A stretch of 6,191 bases of DNA from Xanthobacteraceae bacterium (GTDB taxonomy: Bacteria; Pseudomonadota; Alphaproteobacteria; Rhizobiales; Xanthobacteraceae), in the NCBI GenBank assembly GCA_030037185.1, contig JASHRR010000496.1, forward strand, positions 1 through 6,191. The letters are read 5' to 3'. Under the pieces are notes generated by a model. The model saw only the letters and a list, made by a program, of their open reading frames with translations. It did not search any database and was not told the origin of the DNA. The position numbers and the translations under genes were made by a program. Shown here piece after piece: positions 1-5,690 of the stretch. Numbering within the stretch: the first letter of the stretch is position 1; each line of letters opens with the position of its first letter.

Positions 1-42
1 CGTGAGCTCAAAAGCTGGCCGGGGTGCGCGACCGCAGACCAT

Positions 43-71
43 TTGAAAGACCGCGGGCGACGCGGTATGAT
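43..71 (+). promoter_or_regulatory. sigma70-type promoter for the two-gene exported-protein operon
   Basis: A TTGAAA box (43-48) lies exactly 17 bp upstream of a TATGAT box (66-71). Each hexamer matches the housekeeping sigma consensus at 5 of 6 positions and the spacing is optimal. Transcription would start near 78, giving a leader of about 58 nt before the ATG at 136. The spacer is very GC-rich, while the bases after the -10 box are A-rich. No operator-like palindrome overlaps the boxes. Bases 1-42 hold no gene or motif that I can support. Confidence 0.6.
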
Positions 72-121
72 GAGCGCAAGAAAAATAACAACAGCTGAAT
101 GCTGGTTTGTGAAGTGACTGG

Positions 122-129
122 AAAGGAAG
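122..129 (+). promoter_or_regulatory. ribosome binding site of the 163-aa exported protein
   Basis: The purine run AAAGGAAG ends 6 nt before the ATG at 136. It fixes this start over the other frame that opens at 99, which has no comparable site. Confidence 0.6.
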
Positions 130-135
130 CTCCCA

Positions 136-627
136 ATGAGATCACTCGCCATTGCGGTTGTTGTGACGGGCGCGGCTGTCGGCTTTGCCAATGGCGCGCG
201 AGCGGAGGCCGCGAAGCTGTTCTTCGAAGGCGACATGGTGCGCGGCGCCCAGGCTGGCGCGCCGGGTCCGTTCTGCGTGCTGAACAACCAGTTCAAGCAT
301 CTGGAAAAGATCGTGTGGCGTTTCCGCGTGCTCGACCAGAATGGCAAGGTTCTCGACAAGGATGGCCTCAAGAGCCTCGTGGTTGAACTGCCCGATGGGC
401 AGAAGCTGAACGCGCAATACGGCCCGCATCCGGGCGGCAACAATCCGGCCACCGACTATTTCTGGACCGCGATTTGGACGATCCCGGCCGGTTACCCCAA
501 CGGCACCCTCGTCTATAAGGCGACGGCCACCGACCTGCAGGGGCAGACGGCGACGTGGGAGCCCTTCAAACGCGTGACGTCGCAATTGCAGGTGGTGGCG
601 GGCGAGATCGAGATCAAAAAGCCCTGA
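136..627 (+). CDS. small exported beta-rich protein of unknown function
   Basis: I do not recognise a named family. Residues 1-23 form a Sec signal peptide: a short basic start (MRS), a hydrophobic Ala/Val core and an ARA cleavage site before Glu24, so the mature protein is about 140 aa and periplasmic or secreted. The mature part alternates polar and hydrophobic residues, with turn motifs such as DQNGK (67-71), LPDGQK (85-90), YPNGT (120-124) and DLQGQ (133-137). This is the look of a single Ig-like beta-sandwich. There is one Cys (47, in GPFCVLN) and a Gly/Pro/Asn-rich loop with His98 (YGPHPGG). There is no haem motif, lipobox or transmembrane helix after the signal. The start is supported by AAAGGAAG 6 nt upstream. 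The gene leads an operon with the larger Ig-like protein 16 bp downstream and faces a cytochrome operon, which suggests, by inference only, a periplasmic binding or scaffold partner for those redox proteins. Confidence 0.85.
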   Translation: MRSLAIAVVVTGAAVGFANGARAEAAKLFFEGDMVRGAQAGAPGPFCVLNNQFKHLEKIVWRFRVLDQNGKVLDKDGLKSLVVELPDGQKLNAQYGPHPGGNNPATDYFWTAIWTIPAGYPNGTLVYKATATDLQGQTATWEPFKRVTSQLQVVAGEIEIKKP

Positions 628-629
628 TC

Positions 630-635
630 GAAAGG
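630..635 (+). promoter_or_regulatory. ribosome binding site of the 516-aa protein
   Basis: GAAAGG lies 8 nt before the ATG at 644, inside the 16-bp gap after the previous stop codon (625-627). This favours translation of both genes from one transcript. Confidence 0.45.
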
Positions 636-643
636 TTGTTGTC

Positions 644-2194
644 ATGCTGCCCGGCGTCGGACACCGGCCGCAGACGGCGCTCGCCTGCGCGCTTGTCGGC
701 CTCACCCTCGCAGTGCCCTGCGGCGCGCTGGCGACACCGCGGGCGGCTGAACTCGGTCCGCAAATGCCGCTTGCCGAGCCGTCGGGCGGCTATGTCGGCC
801 AACTCAAGGTCGCGCCGGACCATGGACCCGTCGGCACGCCGATCGCCGTGACGGGCGAAGGATTCCCTGCGAGTCAGGAATTCGATCTGGTCTGGGGCAC
901 GGTGACGGGAAGCTGGAAGGTCACGACTGCCGAATATCTCGGCCGCGAATACAAGCCCGCCGCCTATCGGATCGCCACCGTCAGGAGCGACGCCTCCGGC
1001 CGCATCGCGGCAAAATTTGCGGCCCCGGACGATTTCGGCTTCCTGCACGATGTGATGGTGCAGCAGGGCGCCCGCCTGCTGACCAAGAATGCGTTCAGCA
1101 TCGACATGACCGTGAAAGTGCTCGCCGACGACGTGCCGGTTGGCACTCCGGTCCCGATCGAGGTCAAAGGCATCGGCTGGCGCGAGCTCGAGGGCAGCTG
1201 GGTCATGCTCTACGACAACCGCTTCACCGGCTGGATTTCGACCGTGTCGACGAGCGGCAGCGCTCGCTTCACGGTGCCGGCCGTCGGGCGCCCGGGCCGC
1301 CATGTCATCGAAGTCGTTCACTCCGACTTCACTTTCCCGTATCGCAACATGCAGCAGTCGCCGGCGCCGGACCGTCCGCAGTTCAAGGTCGGCTTTAGCA
1401 TTTCGGATGGCCCGGCGGTGCTGCCGGCGCCGCCGCCGCAGCAGGCCCAAACGCAGGTGCGCCGGCTGCCGCCCCAGGGCGAACTGGTGGCGACGCCGGC
1501 GTTCTCTGGCGTCGGCCAGCCGGTCACCGTCACCGGCGCCGGCTATAGGCCCGCCACCTCCGTCGCGCTTTACTTTACGACCGTCACCGGCAACCGCGTC
1601 AGCGGCGACGGGACGGTAAGCTCGGTGGCATCGCGAATGCTGTCGGGCAGCGGCGACCGCCCAGCCTCAACGGGCGGCTGGGAAGAGCGCTCGCGCGCCG
1701 TCGCCGAGGCGACGGCCGATGCCGCCGGCCGCGTCGAGTTCCATTTCAACACACCCGACGACCTTGGCGGATCCCACGGGCTGTGGGCCGATGGCGCCAC
1801 CGCCCGCCAGACGGGCACCTTGTGGATAGCTCCGACGGCCCTGCCGCTCGACGTCTCCCGCGGGCCGGTGGAGACGACCTTCAGGATTCATCTCAAAGGC
1901 GTCGGCTGGAGCGAGACCGCCAACATCTATACGGTCGTCTACGACAACGGCCACAGCGGTTATGCGTGCGGCTTCAACAGCCAGGGGGACGTGGAAATCT
2001 TCATGCAGGCGACCGGAGAGCCCGGCTGGCACTACATCGATCTTTACCCTGCAATCTACAAGGGCAAGGAAACGCGTCCAGTGAACTACCGGCTGCCGCA
2101 ATTAACGGCCGACCAGGATCATCCGGGCGAAGACCTGCCCATCTTCCACTTCGCTTTCGAAGTGACGCCATCCGAGATGCGCGCGTCGCAATAA
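644..2194 (+). CDS. exported protein with duplicated Ig/TIG-like two-domain unit, function unknown
   Basis: Residues 1-30 form a signal peptide with a hydrophobic core from about 11 and ALA before Thr31. The rest is a visible internal duplication. The first unit spans about 62-253 and the second about 289-507, joined by a Pro/Gln linker (about 258-278, PAPPPQQAQTQ). Each unit has an IPT/TIG-like domain (PIAVTGEGF at 66-74 against PVTVTGAGY at 293-301, both followed by TVTG) and an Asp-rich strand segment (SGRIAAKFAAPDD against AGRVEFHFNTPDD). Each then has a second beta domain (VKGIGW...LYDNRFTGW against LKGVGW...VYDNGHSGY, then GRPGRHVIE against GEPGWHYID). The second unit has a Ser/Gly/Thr-rich insertion (about 319-350). 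There is one mature Cys (442), no haem site and no membrane anchor. TIG/Ig folds usually bind carbohydrate or protein, but no catalytic motif is visible. It is probably co-transcribed with the 163-aa gene upstream and convergent with the cytochrome operon. A surface or periplasmic binding role is an inference. Confidence 0.85.
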   Translation: MLPGVGHRPQTALACALVGLTLAVPCGALATPRAAELGPQMPLAEPSGGYVGQLKVAPDHGPVGTPIAVTGEGFPASQEFDLVWGTVTGSWKVTTAEYLGREYKPAAYRIATVRSDASGRIAAKFAAPDDFGFLHDVMVQQGARLLTKNAFSIDMTVKVLADDVPVGTPVPIEVKGIGWRELEGSWVMLYDNRFTGWISTVSTSGSARFTVPAVGRPGRHVIEVVHSDFTFPYRNMQQSPAPDRPQFKVGFSISDGPAVLPAPPPQQAQTQVRRLPPQGELVATPAFSGVGQPVTVTGAGYRPATSVALYFTTVTGNRVSGDGTVSSVASRMLSGSGDRPASTGGWEERSRAVAEATADAAGRVEFHFNTPDDLGGSHGLWADGATARQTGTLWIAPTALPLDVSRGPVETTFRIHLKGVGWSETANIYTVVYDNGHSGYACGFNSQGDVEIFMQATGEPGWHYIDLYPAIYKGKETRPVNYRLPQLTADQDHPGEDLPIFHFAFEVTPSEMRASQ

Positions 2195-2294
2195 TTGCGG
2201 GGCAGCTGCGTCGCGGCACGCCTCGATCCGTCTTCACCGGAGCTTCCGCCGCTGGCTAGTCCGGGGACGACGGGTACCGCTCTCTCGGCGCCGG

Positions 2295-2328
2295 AAAAAA
2301 GCCGGTGGCCGGGACATGCCCGGCCACC
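2295..2328 (-). terminator. intrinsic terminator of the cytochrome operon
   Basis: A perfect 10-bp GC-rich stem (arms 2304-2313 and 2319-2328, GGTGGCCGGG with its complement) encloses a 5-nt loop. Read on the - strand it is followed by GGC and then six T residues (2295-2300), 26 nt beyond the TAG of the 617-aa gene. The T tract is only on the - strand side. The same hairpin could still slow transcription arriving from the + strand, where no other clear terminator follows the stop at 2194. The rest of the convergent gap (2195-2353) holds nothing else that I can support. Confidence 0.85.
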
Positions 2329-2353
2329 CTTGCCTCGGCAATTCGCACCGCGC

Positions 2354-4207
2354 CTACTGCGCCGCCTGCGCCTTCGCGGCGGCGATGTCGGCCTCGCTGC
2401 GCAACGACATCACGGTGACCTTCCTGGTGCGGTAGGACGGCAGCACCACCTTCATCTGGCCGTCCTTCTCGTAGAGAGACACATAGCGCACTTCGGAGCC
2501 GCGCGTGGGGATGTCGAAGGCCGTGAACGCGTTGGCCTTCGGGTCGTAGCGGAGTACCTGGTCGGTCATCCAGATGTTGAGCCATGCGTTGTGGTGGGAG
2601 TCCACGGCCACGTGATAGGGCTTGCGAAGCGCCGGCAGCGCAATCGTGCTCGTTTCCTGCGTGCGCGTGTTGATCTTGGAGAGGGTGCCGGCCCATGAAT
2701 TGCCAACATAGAGCACGTCGTCATTCTTGTCGGTACCCATGCGGCGCGGTCCCTGCGCATATGGGGCCGGATTGCTGAAGTCAGGCGCGCCGTTCGCTTC
2801 GTAGAATGCGAGGTCCTGAGGCGACAGGCGGGCGCGCACCGCCTCGACCGGCGGTAGCTTCATCTCCTTGGCAGTGCCGTACTTTCCGTCGCCGATGCCG
2901 ACCGTGTCGATCGCCATCTGGGCCCAGTAGCCGTTGCCGTCGCGATCCGCCGCCACCCCGTAAGTGAGGCCGATGCCGCCGTTCGCGGCTTTCGCTGTCG
3001 GCGACTTGTACTCGGTGAACCTCTCGGCCGCCGGATCGAACCGCAGCGCGCCGGTGGGCGACGACACCCAGATCATACCACGGCCGTCATAGTCGACGGT
3101 GGTCGCGCCACCCGTCGGCGCCATGCCTTCCGGCGGGATGAACACTTCGATCTTGTCGGTCTTGGTGTCGAGCTTGCCGAGGCCGCCCTTGCCGGGGTTC
3201 ACATTGAACCAGATGGTGCCGTTTGGATCGCGGGTCATGCCGTGCGCCGGAGCCGCAAGGCCGTTGGCGGCTACCACCTTGAGCGGCTTGAACGCGCCGG
3301 TCTTGAGGTCGAATTTGCCAAGGGTGAGCACGTTGTTGGGCACGTTGCAGGTGAAGTAGACGCTTTGCCCGTCAGCGTCGATCCAGGCATCATGTACGCC
3401 GAAACCCGGATACACGTAGGATGGCGTGCCGAGCGACCAGTCGGTCCCGTTGTTGGTCAGCACCTTGTAGGGCATGCCCACGTCGGGGTCCGGCGGCGCC
3501 TCGTAATCGGTGAAGACGACGCGGGCTGCCTCGCCGCTGGGGCGCGGCCGCAGGTTGAACTTCATCGACGTCTCGCCGGGACCGCGCGCCCGTGCCAGGT
3601 AGGCGGCAAGCTGCTTCTGATTGTGCTCGAGCACCGGGCTCGTGTGGTCTGGCCCCTGATAGATGCCGTAGACGTTGGCATGCTTCATCAGGTTGATGAT
3701 GGCGTTCCAACCCGCCTCATCGAACTTGTGCTGCAGGATGTAGCTTGGGGTGTGACAGGCCGTGCAGTTGTTCTGCACGATCGTCTTCATGGTGGCGTCT
3801 TGCGGCGTCGCATCCGGAAGGGCGGCCAGAATCATGTCGCCCGGCAACTGGCGCACGAAGTCCTTCAAGGGCTTGAGCGTGAAGTCCTGCCGCCTGGCGG
3901 CGGAAAGCTCGACGTCCCCGCGGCCGGTATCGAAGGTGACGGCCTGCGCCCATACCTTGTATTTTCCGGCCGCGAGCGGCGGGAAATAGTAGTTGCCGCC
4001 GTCATCGGCGAAAACCGAAGTGACAATATTGGAGCCGTCGAGGCGAGCCGAAACCATGGCGCCGCCCAGCGCGGCGCCGTCGGCGGATTTGATGGCGCCG
4101 CTCAGCACCGCATCGGCAGCGCCGGCCGTTATCGGAGTGAGCGCCGTCGCCGACATGGCGGCAGCCAATACCGTACCGATTATCGTGAAAGGTCTCGAAC
4201 TTTTCAT
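2354..4207 (-). CDS. exported CnaB / c-type cytochrome / Vgb-like beta-propeller fusion protein
   Basis: The protein has 617 aa. Residues 1-30 form a signal peptide (basic MKSSR, long hydrophobic core, AGA cleavage site). Residues about 34-112 look like a carboxypeptidase-regulatory/CnaB-like sandwich (LSGAIKSADGAALGGAMVSA, then GNYYFPPLAAGKYKV and FTLKP). A single haem c site CTACH lies at 148-152. The distal ligand is not obvious; Met174 and Met215 are candidates. From about 225 to 600 there are repeated blades of the Vgb/NHL type, with motifs such as HGMTRDPNGTIWF (322-334), VDYDGRGMIWV (371-381), YGVAADRDGNGYW (416-428) and HVAVDSHHNAWL (532-543). Vgb proteins of about 300 aa linearise streptogramin B antibiotics, but many propellers carry that label without the activity. 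The fused haem points instead to periplasmic electron transfer or a redox enzyme with unknown substrate. AGGAGA 8 nt upstream supports the start. The small cytochrome gene lies 75 bp upstream on the same strand and is the likely electron partner. Confidence 0.9.
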   Translation of the reverse strand: MKSSRPFTIIGTVLAAAMSATALTPITAGAADAVLSGAIKSADGAALGGAMVSARLDGSNIVTSVFADDGGNYYFPPLAAGKYKVWAQAVTFDTGRGDVELSAARRQDFTLKPLKDFVRQLPGDMILAALPDATPQDATMKTIVQNNCTACHTPSYILQHKFDEAGWNAIINLMKHANVYGIYQGPDHTSPVLEHNQKQLAAYLARARGPGETSMKFNLRPRPSGEAARVVFTDYEAPPDPDVGMPYKVLTNNGTDWSLGTPSYVYPGFGVHDAWIDADGQSVYFTCNVPNNVLTLGKFDLKTGAFKPLKVVAANGLAAPAHGMTRDPNGTIWFNVNPGKGGLGKLDTKTDKIEVFIPPEGMAPTGGATTVDYDGRGMIWVSSPTGALRFDPAAERFTEYKSPTAKAANGGIGLTYGVAADRDGNGYWAQMAIDTVGIGDGKYGTAKEMKLPPVEAVRARLSPQDLAFYEANGAPDFSNPAPYAQGPRRMGTDKNDDVLYVGNSWAGTLSKINTRTQETSTIALPALRKPYHVAVDSHHNAWLNIWMTDQVLRYDPKANAFTAFDIPTRGSEVRYVSLYEKDGQMKVVLPSYRTRKVTVMSLRSEADIAAAKAQAAQ

Positions 4208-4214
4208 GGATCGA

Positions 4215-4220
4215 TCTCCT
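4215..4220 (-). promoter_or_regulatory. ribosome binding site of the 617-aa cytochrome fusion
   Basis: AGGAGA (read on the - strand) lies 7 nt before the ATG at 4207. It confirms the start, which also places the signal peptide at the N terminus. The 75-bp gap between the two cytochrome genes shows no clear promoter or terminator. Confidence 0.65.
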
Positions 4221-4282
4221 GATTAACCGGGTGGCACGGATAGGTAAGAAAGTTGCCCGGGGCTGCGCAGGTTGCCAGCCAG

Positions 4283-4633
4283 TTATCGGGCGCCGGCCGA
4301 TGCGGCCTGCGGCGGTATCGTCTTGATGTACTGGACGATGTCGTTGATCTGCGCGGGCTCGAAATAGTAGCGGAAGCCCGGCATCCGCGGCGTGCCGTTG
4401 CTGATGTATTCGCGGATCAGCTCCTCATCGCCGCCGAGGGTCTCGCGCGACAATACCGGGCCGTATTGCCGGGTCCGCTGCTGGACGACAGTGTGGCAGA
4501 CCCCGCACGACTGGCTGAACAGGCGCAGCCCCTCCCGCTGAGCGCCGTCGAAGGCTGCGTCCGCGGCGCCTTGAGCAAGAACGCCGGATGGCGAGGCAAC
4601 CACCAACGCCGCTGCCAAAAACCCTCGTAGCAT
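4283..4633 (-). CDS. small periplasmic monohaem class I cytochrome c
   Basis: The protein has 116 aa, about 96 after removal of a signal peptide (residues 1-20, VLA cleavage before Gln21). Haem is attached at CGVCH (43-47), within the typical helix GLRLFSQSCGVCH. The distal ligand is most likely Met84 in NGTPRMPGF, the common class I pattern. A C-terminal helix (PAQINDIVQYIKTIPP, 93-108) completes the fold and resembles the CBB3/cytochrome_c-type short domains. It should be a soluble electron carrier in the periplasm that needs the cytochrome c maturation system. A strong GGAGGA site 6-7 nt upstream supports the start. It is the first gene of a two-gene operon with the cytochrome/propeller fusion, so electron exchange between the two is the simplest reading. 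The exact partner and potential cannot be read from sequence. Confidence 0.92.
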   Translation of the reverse strand: MLRGFLAAALVVASPSGVLAQGAADAAFDGAQREGLRLFSQSCGVCHTVVQQRTRQYGPVLSRETLGGDEELIREYISNGTPRMPGFRYYFEPAQINDIVQYIKTIPPQAASAGAR

Positions 4634-4639
4634 TGCCGA

Positions 4640-4646
4640 TTCCTCC
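4640..4646 (-). promoter_or_regulatory. ribosome binding site of the small cytochrome c
   Basis: GGAGGAA (read on the - strand) is a near-perfect Shine-Dalgarno sequence 6 nt before the ATG at 4633. It indicates efficient translation of the first gene of the cytochrome operon. Confidence 0.7.
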
Positions 4647-4683
4647 GACTCTTTTGGGCTTTCTCACGAGCTTGATGGCGCTG

Positions 4684-4711
4684 ATCTTACTCCTTGCAGC
4701 GGCAGCGTCGA
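4684..4711 (-). promoter_or_regulatory. possible promoter of the cytochrome operon
   Basis: On the - strand, TCGACG (4706-4711) and TAAGAT (4684-4689) are separated by 16 bp, and each matches the sigma70 consensus at 4 of 6 positions. The pair sits about 50 bp upstream of the cytochrome ATG and just outside the palindromic element. The match is weak and could be chance; an alternative sigma factor or an activator-dependent promoter is also possible. Confidence 0.25.
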
Positions 4712-4717
4712 GAGGGC

Positions 4718-4797
4718 GTAGCCCGGATTGAGCGCTATCGGGGGCCGCTCCGCGCGGCGGCAAGCGCTCGGCTTTTGCTGAGCGCTCAACCCGGGGG
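4718..4797. repeat. REP-like palindromic intergenic element with nested hairpins
   Basis: The outer arms, CCCGGATTGAGCGCT (4722-4736) and AGCGCTCAACCCGGG (4781-4795), are complementary at 14 of 15 positions around a 44-nt centre. Inside, AGCGCTCGGC (4763-4772) and GCTGAGCGCT (4777-4786) form a 10-bp stem with one G-T pair and a TTTT loop. A smaller CCGC/GCGG stem lies near 4745-4757. The AGCGCT hexamer occurs three times, so the outer and inner stems compete for the copy at 4781-4786. The opening GTAGCCCGGATTGAGCGC resembles a palindromic repeat that I recall as widespread between genes of alpha- and gammaproteobacteria. It lies between divergent operons. The remainder of the gap (4634-4717 and 4798-4868) contains only the weak promoter noted and no gene. 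Confidence 0.65.
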
Positions 4798-4868
4798 ATC
4801 CGACCGCAGCGTTGCCGCGACCCCAACCGCCGTCACACGCCTGCAAGACGAATCGCGTTTGCTGAGGG

Positions 4869-5690
4869 ATGAGGACGGCTTGGTGCCGCCCGTGCAATCC
4901 GCCGGTGTCGGAGATGGCAAGGCAAGACTTTCCAACCGGCCCGCCGTCAGCGAGGGCCATTCTGTGCTGGTCGCTGCCCGACCTGAAGATGGTCGACCGC
5001 ATGCTGCTGCGCGCCATTGCGCTCGTCAGCTGCGCCAAGGTTCGCCGTCTCGATGGCCTCGAACACCTTGCGCCCGAGCGCGATCCCTTCATCCTTGCGG
5101 CAAACCACAGCACGCGCCTGGAAGCGCTGCTGTTGCCGGGCTTGCTCTTTCTCCTGCGCCACGGGCGGCGCATCCACTTCATGGCCGACTGGAATTTCCG
5201 GATGATCCCGCCCCTCGACCTCCTCTATCGGCGGGCGGGCGCGATCACCGTTCCCCGCAAACCGGCCCGGCCGCGCCTCCTCAACGTCATGAAGCCTCTG
5301 TTCACCGCGCGCGTTTCTCCCCTGGAGCAGGCGCGGGCGCATCTCATCGCCGGGTGCTCGATCGGCGTGTTCCCGGAGGGCACCGTCAATCGCGACCCGT
5401 TGCGCCTTTTGCGCGGCCGCTACGGGGCGGCGCGGCTGTCGCTGGAAACCGGCGCCCCCATCGTTCCGGTCGGTCTGCGATTCCCGACGGTGACGGCAGG
5501 GGGCGCCATACCGGAAGGCAGCCCAATGTCGATTGATGTCGGTCAGCCTTTGATTCCGCCCGCGGCGGTGACCGCCGCCGCATCCGCCGACCTGCGCGCC
5601 TGGCACGCGCGGGTCATGGTGGAGATCGGCCGGCTTTCCGGAAAGTCCTGGGAATTCAGCGCGCAGGAGGTACGCGATGAGGATGCTTAG
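4869..5690 (+). CDS. PlsC/LPLAT-family lysophospholipid-type acyltransferase
   Basis: The family moves an acyl chain from acyl-CoA or acyl-ACP to a lysolipid or related hydroxyl at the membrane. The four blocks are visible in order: NHSTRLE (79-85, catalytic His80), GAITVPRK (124-131), FPEGTVNRD (168-176) and APIVPVGLR (196-204). In block I the usual H-x4-D is H-x4-E (Glu85), a conservative but uncommon change. The stretch ALLLPGLLFLL after block I is hydrophobic. The longest reading gives 273 aa, but an in-frame TGA at 4863 precedes it and no start has a well-placed ribosome site. The first 40 residues (CRPC, PPVSEM) look unlike the family, so the ATG at 4989 (residue 41), or 5001, may be the true start, giving about 230 aa and the usual spacing to the catalytic His. 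The last 14 bp overlap the next gene, implying coupled translation. Because the partner is a GNAT acyltransferase, the substrate could be an N-acyl amino acid lipid rather than lysophosphatidate; this is inference. Confidence 0.85.
   Translation: MRTAWCRPCNPPVSEMARQDFPTGPPSARAILCWSLPDLKMVDRMLLRAIALVSCAKVRRLDGLEHLAPERDPFILAANHSTRLEALLLPGLLFLLRHGRRIHFMADWNFRMIPPLDLLYRRAGAITVPRKPARPRLLNVMKPLFTARVSPLEQARAHLIAGCSIGVFPEGTVNRDPLRLLRGRYGAARLSLETGAPIVPVGLRFPTVTAGGAIPEGSPMSIDVGQPLIPPAAVTAAASADLRAWHARVMVEIGRLSGKSWEFSAQEVRDEDA
5665..5670 (+). promoter_or_regulatory. ribosome binding site of the GNAT-like gene
   Basis: A perfect AGGAGG lies 6 nt before the ATG at 5677, inside the end of the acyltransferase coding region. 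It fixes the start and supports translational coupling between the two genes. Confidence 0.8.

Noticed and set aside
99..386. 95-codon frame starting before the first gene and containing several Cys residues (CGCCDGRGCRLC)
   Set aside because: The Cys cluster looks zinc-finger-like but comes from reading the signal peptide region in the wrong frame. There is no ribosome site, and the frame at 136 has a clear one.
614..1450. 278-codon open frame on the - strand opposite the 516-aa gene
   Set aside because: It is rich in Arg/Ala/His with no family resemblance and lies antiparallel to a gene with a clear signal peptide and repeat structure. Long antisense frames are expected at this GC content.
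2185..2202. Short palindrome GCAATAATTGC at the stop codon of the 516-aa gene
   Set aside because: Only five base pairs with a one-base centre and no T tract; too weak for a terminator.
2195..2698. 167-codon + strand frame running through the terminator into the cytochrome operon
   Set aside because: It crosses the terminator hairpin, has low-complexity composition and lies antisense to the propeller domain.
3242..4222. 326-codon open frame on the + strand opposite the cytochrome/propeller gene
   Set aside because: The - strand frame carries the signal peptide, haem motif, propeller blades and ribosome site; this is its shadow.
4694..5536. 280-codon + strand frame overlapping the PlsC-like gene
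   Set aside because: It is an Arg/Pro/Ala-rich shadow frame with no motif. The other frame holds all four acyltransferase blocks, and this one begins inside the palindromic element.
4947..5606. 219-codon - strand frame opposite the PlsC-like gene
   Set aside because: Arg/Gln/Gly-rich composition without recognisable domains; a shadow of the acyltransferase.
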